Positions 20,202 to 29,173 of a stretch of DNA of 64,000 nucleotides are shown in pieces. The position numbers were made by a program, and so were the translations under genes. Origin of the DNA: Streptomyces sp. SAJ15. GTDB lineage: Bacteria; Actinomycetota; Actinomycetes; Streptomycetales; Streptomycetaceae. Positions within the stretch are counted from its first letter, which is position 1. Each line of letters begins with the position of its first letter. The notes beneath the pieces were generated by a model, which ran no database searches, was not told the origin of the DNA, and saw only the letters and a list, made by a program, of their open reading frames with translations. Location of the stretch: positions 496,001 to 560,000 of the forward strand of contig NZ_NISY01000001.1 of assembly GCF_007595705.1 (NCBI RefSeq), in the 5' to 3' direction.

Positions 20202-21299
20202 TCAGCGCGGCAGCGTCGCCGGGGTGCCGCCCTGGGACTCCCAGCCCGACACCGCCACCGTGCGGTAGGCGACGTACGCCACCGCCGGGTCCTCGTTGAG
20301 GGACCACGGCAGCGCACCCACGTGTCCGTCCACCCGCCGCAGCTGCTCGATCGCCTCCCCGTAGCGCTCCGCCTGCACCAGGAACCAGGCCAGCAGGTGC
20401 CGCACATGGGGCAGCACCGGGTGGTCGGCGGGGGCGTGGTGCACCGCGAACCGGGCGCCCTCGATGGCCTCCGAGACCACCGCGCTCTGGTAGAGCCCGC
20501 GCACCAGGTTGACCTCCGGCAGGTGCTCGAAGACGGCGAACAGCGGCAGCGCCGGCAGCAGGCTGCGCTCCGGCGCCGAGCCGGCGGCCGCGCGGGCCCA
20601 GCCCTCCGCCTGGTCCTGCGAGCCGTGCCAGGACGCGCTCCAGTAGGGGAGGGCCGCCAGGTGGGCGCCCATGTGCTGCGGCGCGAGCTTGGTGACCTTG
20701 GCCCACAGCTCCTCGAAGTCGGCCTGACGGTAGGCGAGTCCGCGCGCGACGGCCAGTTCGGTGATGTGCGGGACCGGGTCGCCGGGGGCCAGCAGCGCCG
20801 CCTCGGCGCAGACCGTACGGGCCTCCTCCATGATCATTCGGAAGTCGTCGGAGGACGGGTCGCGCAGCGCCCGCGCCACCAGGAACTGGGCGTGCACGGC
20901 CGCGCCGCCCGGGTCCTTCGGGGCCTCCACCCGCCAGGTCCGCAGCCACATGCCGCCCTCGCCCGGCGCCTGCGCCAGCTCGTGCGCCGCCGCCCCCGCC
21001 AGCGTCAGGACGCGCTGCCAGCGCAGCTCCGAGCCGGCCTCGGTGAGCGCCAGCAGCCGCGCCGCCGGCTGCCAGTCCCGGCCGCGGCGGATCTCCTCCA
21101 GGACGTCGGCGAGCTGCTGGTCGGGGCCGGGCAGCCGGACGTCGAGCCGCTCCGGGGGCAGAAAGCCGTACGCGTTCGGGTCGCCGGCGCGCGTCGCCGC
21201 CTGAAGGACCTCCTGGTTCCCGCGCATCCTCCGCAGGGCGGGCACGACGATCACCCCGCCGATCATGACGATGCCGATCAGGATGAGGAGGTATTCCAT
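20202..21299 (-). CDS. Conserved membrane-anchored helical-repeat protein of unknown function
   Basis: 365 residues from the ATG at 21299. The first about 22 residues are a single hydrophobic helix (Y-L-L-I-L-I-G-I-V-M-I-G-G-V-I-V-V-P-A-L), then a basic stop-transfer R-R-M-R, so the rest is probably cytoplasmic. The remainder is alpha-helical with A-x-x-L-A and L-A-x-G-D-P patterns that look TPR-like (about residues 70-340), and several tryptophans are conserved-looking. I do not recognise a named family. It is divergent from metB. There is no enzymatic motif; a scaffold or assembly role is only a guess. Confidence 0.8.
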   Translation of the reverse strand: MEYLLILIGIVMIGGVIVVPALRRMRGNQEVLQAATRAGDPNAYGFLPPERLDVRLPGPDQQLADVLEEIRRGRDWQPAARLLALTEAGSELRWQRVLTLAGAAAHELAQAPGEGGMWLRTWRVEAPKDPGGAAVHAQFLVARALRDPSSDDFRMIMEEARTVCAEAALLAPGDPVPHITELAVARGLAYRQADFEELWAKVTKLAPQHMGAHLAALPYWSASWHGSQDQAEGWARAAAGSAPERSLLPALPLFAVFEHLPEVNLVRGLYQSAVVSEAIEGARFAVHHAPADHPVLPHVRHLLAWFLVQAERYGEAIEQLRRVDGHVGALPWSLNEDPAVAYVAYRTVAVSGWESQGGTPATLPR

Positions 21300-21461
21300 G
21301 GCCTGTCCCGTGAGAGTCGGAGGTGTCGTGCGCCCGCGCGGAGCGCGGTGTGCGGACACGCCCTGCGGGCGCGTGCCGCGCGAGCCGCTCCTACAGCGTA
21401 TGCATCCGCGCCGCGGACCGGGGCGGGCGACGACCACGGGGCGGCGACTACGCTCGGATAC

Positions 21462-22607
21462 ATGACCGACTTCGACAGCTTCGAGACGCTCGCCATCCAC
21501 GCGGGCCAGGAGGCGGACCCGCTCACCGGCGCCGTCGTCCCGCCGATCTACCAGGTGTCCACCTACAAGCAGGACGGCGTGGGCGGCCTGCGCGGCGGCT
21601 ATGAGTACAGCCGCTCCGCCAACCCCACCCGTACCGCCCTGGAGGAGAACCTGGCAGCGTTGGAAGGCGGCCGCCGCGGCCTCGCCTTCGCGTCCGGGCT
21701 GGCGGCCGAGGACTGCCTGCTGCGCACCCTGCTGGTCCCCGGCGACCACGTCGTCATCCCGAACGACGCCTATGGCGGCACGTTCCGCCTCTTCGCCAAG
21801 GTCGTCGAGCGGTGGGGCGTGGAGTGGTCGGTCGCCGACACCTCCGACCCGGCCGCGGTGCGCGCCGCGCTGCGTCCCCGCACCAAGGTGATCTGGGTGG
21901 AGACGCCCTCCAACCCGCTCCTGGGCATCAGCGACATCGCCGTCCTCGCCGAGGTCGCGCACTCCGCCGGGGCCCGCCTCGTCGTGGACAACACCTTCGC
22001 CAGCCCCTACCTCCAGCAGCCGCTGGCGCTGGGCGCGGACGTCGTGGTGCACTCCACCACCAAGTACATGGGCGGCCACTCCGACGTCGTCGGCGGCGCC
22101 CTGGTGACGTCCGACGCCGAGCTGGGCGAGGAACTGGCCTACCACCAGAACGCGATGGGCGCGGTCGCCGGCCCGTTCGACTCCTGGCTGGTGCTGCGGG
22201 GCATCAAGACCCTCGCGGTCCGCATGGACCGGCACGGCGCCAACGCCGCCCGCGTCGCCGAGCTGCTCACCTCGCACCCCAAGGTGGCGCAGGTCTACTA
22301 CCCGGGGCTGCCCGAGCACGCGGGCCACGAGATCGCCGCCAAGCAGATGCGCGGCTTCGGCGGGATGATCTCCTTCCGCGTCGCGGGCGGCGAGGAGGCG
22401 GCCGTCGAGGTCTGCAACCGCGCCAAGCTCTTCACCCTCGGCGAGTCCCTCGGCGGCGTCGAGTCGCTCATCGAGCACCCGGGCCGGATGACCCACGCCT
22501 CGACCGCGGGCTCCGCCCTGGAGGTCCCCGCCGACCTGGTCCGTCTCTCGGTGGGCATCGAGTCCGCGGACGACCTGATCGCGGACCTCACCCAGGCGCT
22601 GGGCTGA
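21462..22607 (+). CDS. metB: Cystathionine gamma-synthase (PLP-dependent)
   Basis: 381 residues, the normal size of Cys/Met metabolism fold-type I enzymes. The PLP lysine is K201 in S-T-T-K-Y-M-G-G-H-S-D; Y-x-Y-S-R-S-x-N-P-T-R at about 48-58 and the phosphate-binding S-G-L-A-A near 78 fit the family. The enzyme joins O-succinyl-homoserine (or O-phospho/acetyl form) with cysteine to cystathionine in methionine synthesis. Cystathionine gamma-lyase cannot be fully excluded from sequence alone. A TACGCT at 21449-21454 ends 7 bp before the ATG and no Shine-Dalgarno sequence is seen, so the mRNA is probably leaderless. Confidence 0.92.
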   Translation: MTDFDSFETLAIHAGQEADPLTGAVVPPIYQVSTYKQDGVGGLRGGYEYSRSANPTRTALEENLAALEGGRRGLAFASGLAAEDCLLRTLLVPGDHVVIPNDAYGGTFRLFAKVVERWGVEWSVADTSDPAAVRAALRPRTKVIWVETPSNPLLGISDIAVLAEVAHSAGARLVVDNTFASPYLQQPLALGADVVVHSTTKYMGGHSDVVGGALVTSDAELGEELAYHQNAMGAVAGPFDSWLVLRGIKTLAVRMDRHGANAARVAELLTSHPKVAQVYYPGLPEHAGHEIAAKQMRGFGGMISFRVAGGEEAAVEVCNRAKLFTLGESLGGVESLIEHPGRMTHASTAGSALEVPADLVRLSVGIESADDLIADLTQALG

Positions 22608-22654
22608 CCCCCGCGCGATGGGCGGGTGCCGAGCGGCGCCCGCCCACCGGACGC

Positions 22655-22909
22655 TCACCAGCCCTCCAGCGGAGGCGTCGTCTCCGCTGGAGCGACGTGC
22701 CACGGCTCGGTCAGCGACGCCCACACGGCGAAGGCGACGACGGCGAGCCACAGCAGCCACCAGCCCACGGCGCGCACCGCGCGGCGCCGCCGCAGGATCC
22801 GGTGGCCCCGCGCGGCCGCCACGGTGGCCAGCCAGGGCGGTGTGACGGGGTGCGGCGGCGCGTCCAGCAGCCGCCGCACCCGGTCCGTCCTGCGTTCGTG
22901 CGCGTTCAC
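22655..22909 (-). CDS. Small single-TM protein coupled to sigma-like gene
   Basis: 84 residues from a GTG at 22909 that overlaps the stop of the sigma-like gene by 4 bp. It has a basic N-terminal half (R-R-T-D-R-V-R-R-L-L), one TM helix at about 48-63 (W-W-L-L-W-L-A-V-V-A-F-A-V-W) and a short external tail. It does not look like a ZAS-type anti-sigma factor (no H-x3-C-x2-C). By position it could be a membrane partner or anti-factor for the sigma-like protein; that is inference. I recognise no named family. Confidence 0.6.
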   Translation of the reverse strand: MNAHERRTDRVRRLLDAPPHPVTPPWLATVAAARGHRILRRRRAVRAVGWWLLWLAVVAFAVWASLTEPWHVAPAETTPPLEGW

Positions 22910-23478
22910 CGGGCCGCTCCCGCGCCGGTCGCCGACACCCCGGCCGCCCGCCCCGGGACGTCCCCCGATCCGCCCTCCGGTCCGCCGTCGCGGCCACCGG
23001 GCCCACTCGGCGCCCGCGCGCCGCGCGGGGGCCGCGCGACGCCGCCGTGCACCGCGCTCACCGCGCGGGCGCAGACGACCCGGACCCGCTCGGGCGAGAG
23101 ACCCAGTACGGCGGCGACCTGTTCCTCCGCGACGCCCTCGTGGAGACGCAGCACCAGCACCAGGCGCTCCTGCGGGGTGAGGCGACCCAGCACGCCACCG
23201 CGCGGGCGGCGGTACTGCCAGGCGGTGTGGGCGAAGCGGGCGGCGAGCTCCCGGCGGGCGCGGTCGTACGGATCCTCGCCGCGTGGCCGGTCCGCGACCC
23301 AGGAGGCGTACGTACGGGCCAGGGCGGCGGCCAGCAGCCGCTCGGCGGCCTCGCAGGAGCCGAAGGGCCCGCCCGTCAGCAGCGCGGCGGCGCGCAGCAG
23401 CCGCCCGCCCGCGCCCGCCACGAAGGAATCGAACTCCCGGGCCCGACGGAGCTCGCGCACCGCCCGTCGCTCTCGCAA
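22906..23478 (-). CDS. ECF sigma-factor-like protein (SigE-family type, degenerate)
   Basis: 190 residues. The N-terminal E-F-D-S-F-V-A-G-A-G-G-R-L-L-R-A-A resembles the start of region 2 in SigE-family ECF sigma factors, but the core of region 2 is short. Region 4 is clear at about 98-145: L-T-P-Q-E-R-L-V-L-V-L-R-L-H-E-G, then V-L-G-L-S-P-E-R-V-R-V-V-C-A-R-A as the HTH. A disordered G/P/R-rich tail follows. It may be a true but divergent ECF factor or a sigma-like DNA-binding protein. It is translationally coupled to the small membrane protein downstream. Regulon unknown. Confidence 0.7.
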   Translation of the reverse strand: MRERRAVRELRRAREFDSFVAGAGGRLLRAAALLTGGPFGSCEAAERLLAAALARTYASWVADRPRGEDPYDRARRELAARFAHTAWQYRRPRGGVLGRLTPQERLVLVLRLHEGVAEEQVAAVLGLSPERVRVVCARAVSAVHGGVARPPRGARAPSGPGGRDGGPEGGSGDVPGRAAGVSATGAGAAR

Positions 23479-23599
23479 CAGCGCCTCCCGTGTCCGCTCG
23501 GCGCGTCACCCGGGGCACGGGGTGCGGTTCGCGGCCGGAAGCGGCCGGCCCATGAGGAACGCGCCTCCCTAAGAGCACACGCCAGGCCCGCCCGCGCGG

Positions 23600-24127
23600 T
23601 CAAGAGGCGGGAGCGGCCTGCGGCAGGGAGGTGTGGATGGCCGACAGCGCGGTGTTGAACCGGGTGAGCAACTCGCAGAAGGCGTCGCGCTCCTCCGCCG
23701 TCCACCCCTCGGTCACCACCGCCATCAGTTCGCGTCGGGAGGACCGCACCTCCTCCAGCCGCGCCTTGCCGCGCTGGGAGAGCTGGAGCACGACCGCGCG
23801 GCCGTCCTCCGGGTGCGAGGTGCGCTTCACCATGCCGGAGTCGACCAGCGGGGCGACCTGCCGGGTCACGGTCGAGGAGTCGATCCCCATGCCCGCGGCG
23901 AGCGCCTTGACCCCCATCGGGCCTTCCTGGTCAAGTCGGTTGAGCAGCAGGTACGCGGCGCGGTCCATGGAGTTCCGCGCCTGGCCGAGGCCGCCGAGGC
24001 GGGTCTGCTCCGCGCGGCGCGCGAAGAGCGCGACCTGGTGCTGCAGGGTGTCGAGGACGTTCGCGGGGTTCGCGACCTCCGTGACGTTCGTATCGAGTTG
24101 AGTCGTCATGTCCGAAGAGGTGGGCAT
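23600..24127 (-). CDS. MarR family transcriptional regulator
   Basis: 175 residues from the ATG at 24127; an internal ATG at 24109 is an alternative start and neither has a strong Shine-Dalgarno sequence. The winged helix occupies about 55-125: L-L-L-N-R-L-D-Q-E-G-P-M-G-V-K-A-L-A, recognition helix D-S-S-T-V-T-R-Q-V-A-P-L and the wing S-H-P-E-D-G-R-A-V-V-L, where D-x-R is the MarR hallmark. Flanking helices make the dimer interface. It is divergent from ilvA with a 144-bp gap, so ilvA or an unlinked efflux gene could be under its control. Confidence 0.93.
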   Translation of the reverse strand: MPTSSDMTTQLDTNVTEVANPANVLDTLQHQVALFARRAEQTRLGGLGQARNSMDRAAYLLLNRLDQEGPMGVKALAAGMGIDSSTVTRQVAPLVDSGMVKRTSHPEDGRAVVLQLSQRGKARLEEVRSSRRELMAVVTEGWTAEERDAFCELLTRFNTALSAIHTSLPQAAPAS

Positions 24128-24271
24128 GGCCTGGAGCTCACTTCGTGCGGTGGTCTGTGGAATGGGGCACAGAGTACGCGGCCGCGGCGTTCCCCGTACC
24201 CGCGCTGCACAAACCTGTCGTCTCCGCCTGGCGGCCGTCACGCCGACGAGGCGAGCTGCGAGACTGGCACC

Positions 24272-25489
24272 ATGGCACGAGTTGCACCAGCGGTCACGCT
24301 CGATGACGTGCGTGAGGCCCAGAAGATCCTGTCGGGAGTGGCTCGGACGACGGCGCTGGAGGGCAGCCGTTATCTGACCGGACTGCTCGGCGCGCCCGTC
24401 CACTTCAAGTGCGAGAACCTCCAGCGGACCGGATCGTTCAAGGTCCGCGGCGCCTATGTGCGGATCGCGGGGCTGTCGCCGGAGGAGCGGGGGGCCGGCG
24501 TGGTGGCGGCCAGCGCCGGCAACCACGCGCAGGGCGTGGCGCTCGCCGCCTCCCTGCTCGGCGTGGCCTCCACGGTGTTCATGCCGAAGGGCGCGCCGCT
24601 GCCGAAGGTCGCCGCGACGCGTGACTACGGGGCGCGGGTGCGGCTGCACGGCCAGAGCTTCGACGAGACGCTGCACGCCGCTCAGGAGTACGCGCGCAGC
24701 ACCGGCGCGGTCTTCATCCACCCCTACGACCACCCCGATGTGATCGCCGGGCAGGGCACGGTCGGCCTGGAGATCCTGGAGCAGTGCCCGGAGGTGCGCA
24801 CCGTCCTGGTGGGCGTCGGCGGCGGAGGGCTGGCGGCCGGGGTCGCGGTGGCCGTCAAGGCGCTGCGGCCGGACGTGCGCGTGGTGGGCGTCCAGGCGGC
24901 CGGCTCCGCCTCGTACCCGCCCTCGCTGGCCGCCGGTCGTCCGGTCTCCATCGAGGCGCCCACGACGATGGCCGACGGCATCAAGGTGGGGCGGCCCGGC
25001 GACATACCGTTCGAAATCATTGGTGATCTCGTCGACGACATCCGTACCGTGTCCGAGGACGCACTCTCCAGCGCGCTGCTGCTGTGCCTGGAGCGGGCGA
25101 AGCTCGTGGTGGAGCCGGCTGGAGCCAGCCCGGTGGCCGCGCTGCTGTCGGATCCCGAGGAGTTCGCGGGGCCGGTGGTGGCGGTGCTGTCGGGCGGCAA
25201 CGTGGATCCGCTGCTGCTCCAGCGGATCCTGCGCCACGGCATGGCCGCGGCGGGGCGCTACCTGTCGCTGCGGCTGCGGCTCACCGACCGCCCCGGAGCG
25301 CTGGCCACCCTGCTGGGGGTCCTCTCCGAGGCGAACGCCAACGTCCTCGACGTGAGTCACGTACGAACCGATCCGCGGCTCGGGCTCACGGAGGCCGAGG
25401 TGGAGCTGCACCTGGAGACGGAGGGACCGGAGCACTGCGGGGCGGTCGCCAAAGCACTGCGCGTGGCCGGCTACACGGTGATGCCCTGA
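24272..25489 (+). CDS. ilvA: Threonine ammonia-lyase with C-terminal ACT domain
   Basis: 405 residues. The PLP lysine is K57 in G-S-F-K-V-R-G-A-Y, with the S-A-G-N-H-A-Q-G asparagine loop near 83-90 and the glycine-rich phosphate loop G-V-G-G-G-G-L-A-A-G near 180-189. A single ACT domain starts near residue 328 (L-R-L-R-L-T-D-R-P-G-A-L). Proteins of this length with one ACT are usually the short IlvA/TdcB-like form of actinobacteria. The reaction is threonine to 2-oxobutanoate and ammonia, feeding isoleucine synthesis or catabolism. The ATG at 24272 lacks an evident Shine-Dalgarno sequence. Feedback by valine/isoleucine through the ACT domain is expected. Confidence 0.94.
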   Translation: MARVAPAVTLDDVREAQKILSGVARTTALEGSRYLTGLLGAPVHFKCENLQRTGSFKVRGAYVRIAGLSPEERGAGVVAASAGNHAQGVALAASLLGVASTVFMPKGAPLPKVAATRDYGARVRLHGQSFDETLHAAQEYARSTGAVFIHPYDHPDVIAGQGTVGLEILEQCPEVRTVLVGVGGGGLAAGVAVAVKALRPDVRVVGVQAAGSASYPPSLAAGRPVSIEAPTTMADGIKVGRPGDIPFEIIGDLVDDIRTVSEDALSSALLLCLERAKLVVEPAGASPVAALLSDPEEFAGPVVAVLSGGNVDPLLLQRILRHGMAAAGRYLSLRLRLTDRPGALATLLGVLSEANANVLDVSHVRTDPRLGLTEAEVELHLETEGPEHCGAVAKALRVAGYTVMP

Positions 25490-25624
25490 CACGGGAGGTT
25501 TCCACGAGCGGGCCGCACCGCGCAGAAAGGGTTCTCCAGGGCGTACGACATTCCGCCAACCGGCGGGATTAATCCGGCAAACGTACGATTCTTGTCTGAG
25601 TCACCCAAGAATCTGGGGGAGTAC

Positions 25625-26608
25625 ATGCCAGGCGCCATCTATGCCGAGGGTCTGGTGAAGACCTTCGGTGACGTCAAGGCTCTGGACGGTGTCGATCTCG
25701 ACGTACCCGAAGGAACCGTGCTCGGACTGCTCGGCCCGAACGGGGCGGGCAAGACCACCGCGGTGCGCGTGCTGACCACGCTGCTACGGCCCGACAGCGG
25801 CACCGCGCGGGTCGCGGGGGTGGACGTGCTGAAGCACCCCAACGACGTGCGCCGCGCCATCGGCCTCTCCGGTCAGTTCGCCGCCGTCGACGAGTATCTG
25901 ACCGGCCGCGAGAACCTGCGAATGGTCGGCCAGCTCTATCAGATGAGCGGGCGCGAGGCGAAGGCCCGCGCGGGGGAGCTGCTGGAGCGGTTCAACCTCG
26001 CGGACGCCGCGGACCGCCCGGCCAAGACCTACTCCGGCGGCATGCGCCGCAGACTCGACCTGGCGGCCGCCCTGGTCGTCAGCCCGCCGGTGATGTTCAT
26101 GGACGAGCCGACCACCGGGCTCGACCCGCGCAATCGGCAGGCACTGTGGGACGTCATCCAGGAGTTGGTGGCACAGGGCACCACGCTGCTGCTGACCACG
26201 CAGTACCTGGAGGAGGCGGACCACCTCGCCGACGACATCGCGGTGGTCGACCACGGGCGGGTGATCGCCCGCGGCACCTCCGATCAGCTCAAGGCCCAGA
26301 CGGGCGGCGAGCGGGTGGAGGTGGTGGTGCACGACGGCGAGCACATCCCCACCGCCGTCGGGGTGCTGCGCACCCTCGGGAAGGGCGAGACGACCGTCCA
26401 GGGGCACACCCGGAAGGTCACCGTCCCGGTCAGCGGCGGGGCCAAGCTCCTCGCCGAGGTGATCCGCGAGCTGGACGCGCGGGGTGTGGAGATCGACGAC
26501 ATCGGGCTGCGCCGTCCGACCCTGGACGACGTGTTCCTCTCGCTGACCGGGCACACCGCCGAGACCGGCGCCTCCGAGGGCGAGCGGAACGGGGAGGTCG
26601 CGCCATGA
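25625..26608 (+). CDS. DrrA-type ABC exporter ATP-binding protein
   Basis: 327 residues from the ATG at 25625, preceded by gggggag; a TTG at 25592 is in frame but less likely. Walker A is G-P-N-G-A-G-K-T-T (about 38-46), the signature is Y-S-G-G-M-R-R-R, Walker B F-M-D-E-P-T-T-G-L-D, and the C-terminal extension (about 235-310) has the L-R-R-P-T-L-D-D-V-F-L motif of daunorubicin-resistance DrrA proteins. The subfamily exports antibiotics or lipids. It overlaps the permease gene by 4 bp (ATGA), so they form one transcript. Confidence 0.93.
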   Translation: MPGAIYAEGLVKTFGDVKALDGVDLDVPEGTVLGLLGPNGAGKTTAVRVLTTLLRPDSGTARVAGVDVLKHPNDVRRAIGLSGQFAAVDEYLTGRENLRMVGQLYQMSGREAKARAGELLERFNLADAADRPAKTYSGGMRRRLDLAAALVVSPPVMFMDEPTTGLDPRNRQALWDVIQELVAQGTTLLLTTQYLEEADHLADDIAVVDHGRVIARGTSDQLKAQTGGERVEVVVHDGEHIPTAVGVLRTLGKGETTVQGHTRKVTVPVSGGAKLLAEVIRELDARGVEIDDIGLRRPTLDDVFLSLTGHTAETGASEGERNGEVAP

Positions 26609-27519
26609 GCGTGGTACGGAAGACCGGTACGAGCGGTCGCGGCGGCTCCGGCGGGGTCGGCGGGGTCGGCGGTTCGGGCGGCACCGCCATCGTGGCCCCG
26701 CGCCCGCGCGGTGGGCCCGTTCAGGCGGTGCGCGACTCGCTCGTCATCGCCCAGCGGAACATCATCCGCATGGCCCGGATCCCCGAAGTCGTCATTTTCG
26801 GACTTATCCAGCCGATTATGTTTGTGGTGCTGTTCAGCTACGTATTCGGCGGTTCGATCGCCGTCGGCGGTTCCACCGACCCGTCGGTCTACCGCGAATT
26901 CCTTATGGCGGGAATCTTCGCGCAAACCGTCACCTTCGCCACGGCGGGCGCCGGCGCCGGCATCGCCGAGGACATGCACAAGGGCCTCATCGACCGCTTC
27001 CGGTCACTGCCGATGGCCCGTGGCGCGGTGCTCACCGGCCGCACCCTCGCCGACCTGGTGCAGACGGCGCTCACGCTGGTGGTGCTGGCCGTCGTCGCGG
27101 TCATCGTGGGCTGGCGGGTGCACGAGGGGCTCCTCAAGGCGCTGGCGGGCTTCTGCCTGCTGCTCCTGCTGGGGCACGCGTTCTCGTGGATCGGGGCGCT
27201 GATCGGGCTGTCGGTGCGGACCCCGGAGGCGGCCACCTCCGGTGGCCTGATCTGGCTCTTCCCGCTGACCTTCGTCTCCAACGCCTTCGTGCCCGCCGAC
27301 CGCATGCCCACCGTGCTGCGGCACATCGCCGAGTGGAACCCGTTCAGCGCCACCGTGCAGGCGTGCCGGGAGCTGTTCGGCAACCTCCCGCCCGGCTACC
27401 CGGTGCCGGACGCCTGGCCGATGCAGCACCCGATCCAGGCCTCGCTGCTGTGGTCCCTGCTGATCATCGGCTGCTTCCGGACCCTGGCGGTGCGCAAGTA
27501 CCGCTCGGCCGCCGCGTAG
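26605..27519 (+). CDS. DrrB-type ABC-2 permease
   Basis: 304 residues. A disordered Gly/Ser-rich N terminus (about 8-28) precedes six TM helices of the ABC-2 type: the P-E-V-V-I-F-G-L-I-Q-P-I-M-F motif at about 60-75, E-D-M-H-K-G-L-I-D-R-F-R-S-L-P-M in the coupling loop and the N-P-F-S-A-T-V-Q-A-C-R motif near 247-258 are typical of DrrB/NodJ. With the ATPase it should form a drug or secondary-metabolite exporter. There is no biosynthetic cluster around, so it may serve intrinsic resistance. Confidence 0.92.
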   Translation: MSVVRKTGTSGRGGSGGVGGVGGSGGTAIVAPRPRGGPVQAVRDSLVIAQRNIIRMARIPEVVIFGLIQPIMFVVLFSYVFGGSIAVGGSTDPSVYREFLMAGIFAQTVTFATAGAGAGIAEDMHKGLIDRFRSLPMARGAVLTGRTLADLVQTALTLVVLAVVAVIVGWRVHEGLLKALAGFCLLLLLGHAFSWIGALIGLSVRTPEAATSGGLIWLFPLTFVSNAFVPADRMPTVLRHIAEWNPFSATVQACRELFGNLPPGYPVPDAWPMQHPIQASLLWSLLIIGCFRTLAVRKYRSAAA

Positions 27520-27637
27520 CGCGCGTCGACGGCCGCGCGGGGCGCGCGTCGGCGGGGTCCCGGGTCCCGGGTGTCCGCGGGGCTCCGTGGACACCCGGCG
27601 GCGCGCGGGGCCTCCTGACGGCTCCAGGACGCGAGAA

Positions 27638-27665
27638 ACCCCCCGGCGCAAGGCGGCCGGGGGGT
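27638..27665. terminator. Bidirectional terminator between drrB-like gene and greA
   Basis: Perfect 10-bp stem ACCCCCCGGC / GCCGGGGGGT with an 8-nt loop, between two convergent genes. Confidence 0.8.
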
Positions 27666-27679
27666 CACGCGAACCCGTG

Positions 27680-28177
27680 TCAGCCGTGGTACGGCTTGGC
27701 GTCCAGGATCCGCACGGTGGCGGTCTTCCCGTTCGGCAGCTCGTAGTCGGCGTCCTCGCCGACCTTCTTGCCATTCACACCCGCGCCCAACGGCGACTGC
27801 GGCGAGTAGGTCTCGATCTCCGTGCTCGCGTACTCGCGCGACGCCAGCAGGAAGGTGAGGGTGTCGTCCGGGTCGCCGTCGAAGGCGATGGTGACGACCA
27901 TGCCGGGGGCCACCACACCGGTGTCCGCGGGGGCCTCGCCCACCTTCGCCTTCTCCAGGAGCTGCGTCAGCTGCCGCACGCGGAGTTCCTGCTTGCCCTG
28001 CTCTTCCTTGGCGGCGTGGTACCCGCCGTTCTCCCGCAGGTCACCTTCCTCGCGGGCAGCCTCGATCTTCTTCGCGATCTCGACACGTGCGGGACCCGAC
28101 AGGTACTCCAGCTCGGCCTTGAGCTGGTCGTACGCCTCCTGGGTCAGCCAGGTGACGCTCTCGCTGGTCTGGGTCAC
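27680..28177 (-). CDS. greA: Transcription elongation factor GreA
   Basis: 165 residues from a GTG at 28177 that follows an acgaggagc Shine-Dalgarno sequence. The N-terminal antiparallel coiled coil (about 10-80) carries the tip region G-D-L-R-E-N-G-G-Y-H-A-A-K-E-E-Q-G with acidic residues that enter the secondary channel of RNA polymerase, and the C-terminal FKBP-like domain contains G-M-V-V-T-I-A-F and S-P-Q-S-P-L-G near 125-131. GreA stimulates transcript cleavage in backtracked complexes. It stands alone. Confidence 0.96.
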   Translation of the reverse strand: MTQTSESVTWLTQEAYDQLKAELEYLSGPARVEIAKKIEAAREEGDLRENGGYHAAKEEQGKQELRVRQLTQLLEKAKVGEAPADTGVVAPGMVVTIAFDGDPDDTLTFLLASREYASTEIETYSPQSPLGAGVNGKKVGEDADYELPNGKTATVRILDAKPYHG

Positions 28178-28669
28178 AGGTGCTCCTCGTAGGTGCTGGG
28201 AATACAAATCAACGCCCTACTCAGAAGGGTGCGCCTTCAAAGCCGGGCGAAACCACGAGCCTAACAATTACGGCGCAAAAGGGGGAGGAGGGCAGCGGAA
28301 TGAATGCGTATGAAACGCAACAGTCCTGGTCAGAGCGGCGGTGTCGAGAATCACTCGCCCGTGCGCGGAGGCCGATGTCGGACGGGAAGAGAAACCCGAC
28401 TTCGGACGGGCCGTCGCCGGCGGCGTCGTGTCGACCGCCGTGCGGGCGAGGCGGGCGACATGGAGGGGCGGGGGCGCGGGGAGCGTTCGGAGCGTACGGG
28501 AAGGGAATCAGCCGTTCCGCCGCTGGCCGCGCGGAGCCCCCGACGCGGGTTCGCCGCCGCGCGGGCGGCGTACGGGCGGGAGGGCGGCGTACGGCGGGAG
28601 GGGCGCGGCGAGGGGGCGGACCGGTGGCGTGGCGCGGATGGCCTGCCGGGACGGGCCGCGGGGGCGGGG
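28178..28669. other. 492-bp gap upstream of greA
   Basis: The first 90 bp, relatively AT-rich, should hold the greA promoter; a TAGGGC near 28218 could be its -10. From 28310 on I see only GC-rich DNA with biased open frames, and nothing I can support as a gene or a structured element. Confidence 0.5.
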
Positions 28670-29080
28670 TCAGCCGTCGGAGGTGTTCTTGCAGCCGACC
28701 AGCTCGGCGTTGGTCCCGCGCTCGGTGGTGTGGATGGTGACGATCTCGTCCACCTGCTCGGTGCGCTGGTCGAAGGTGACGTCGCGGCGGCCGACCTCGG
28801 TGCCGTCCTCGGCGCGGGAGCGCAGGGTGCAGACGCCGGTGTCGTCCTTGCCCTTGCGGACCTCCAGGTGCACCTTGACGACGTCGTCCGAGACCACCTG
28901 GAAACCGATCAGACGGCCGCTGACGTCCTGGCCTGTGATGTAGGAGTAGCCCGACCAGACGACCACGCCGAGCAGCGCGGTGCCGAGCACCCCGCCGATG
29001 ATCTTCAGCTTGCGGTCGGCGCGCTCGTCGGCGGACCGGCCGTAGCGGCCCTCCGGCTTGCCCGCTGGCACCGTCGCCAT
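28670..29080 (-). CDS. DUF4307 membrane-anchored protein
   Basis: 136 residues: cytoplasmic basic N terminus (R-Y-G-R-S-A-D-E-R-A-D-R-K), one TM helix at about 27-46 and an external beta-rich domain with G-V-C-T-L-R-S and E-L-V-G-C, whose two cysteines (about 83 and 131) could form a disulfide. This matches DUF4307, an actinobacterial family usually next to mca and greA, as here. It is divergent from mca. Function unknown; the constant neighbourhood suggests a link to mycothiol-dependent detoxification or the envelope. Confidence 0.88.
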   Translation of the reverse strand: MATVPAGKPEGRYGRSADERADRKLKIIGGVLGTALLGVVVWSGYSYITGQDVSGRLIGFQVVSDDVVKVHLEVRKGKDDTGVCTLRSRAEDGTEVGRRDVTFDQRTEQVDEIVTIHTTERGTNAELVGCKNTSDG

Positions 29081-29173
29081 GATCGTTCCTCCTCATGGGG
29101 CCCGGAATTATTCGTCCCCGATTTGGGTCACTATAGAAGCCGCCTTCCGCGACGAATCAATGAGGATCGAGCC

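Noticed and set aside
28310..28665. ORFs on both strands upstream of greA
   Set aside because: Biased composition, no ribosome sites, no domain pattern.
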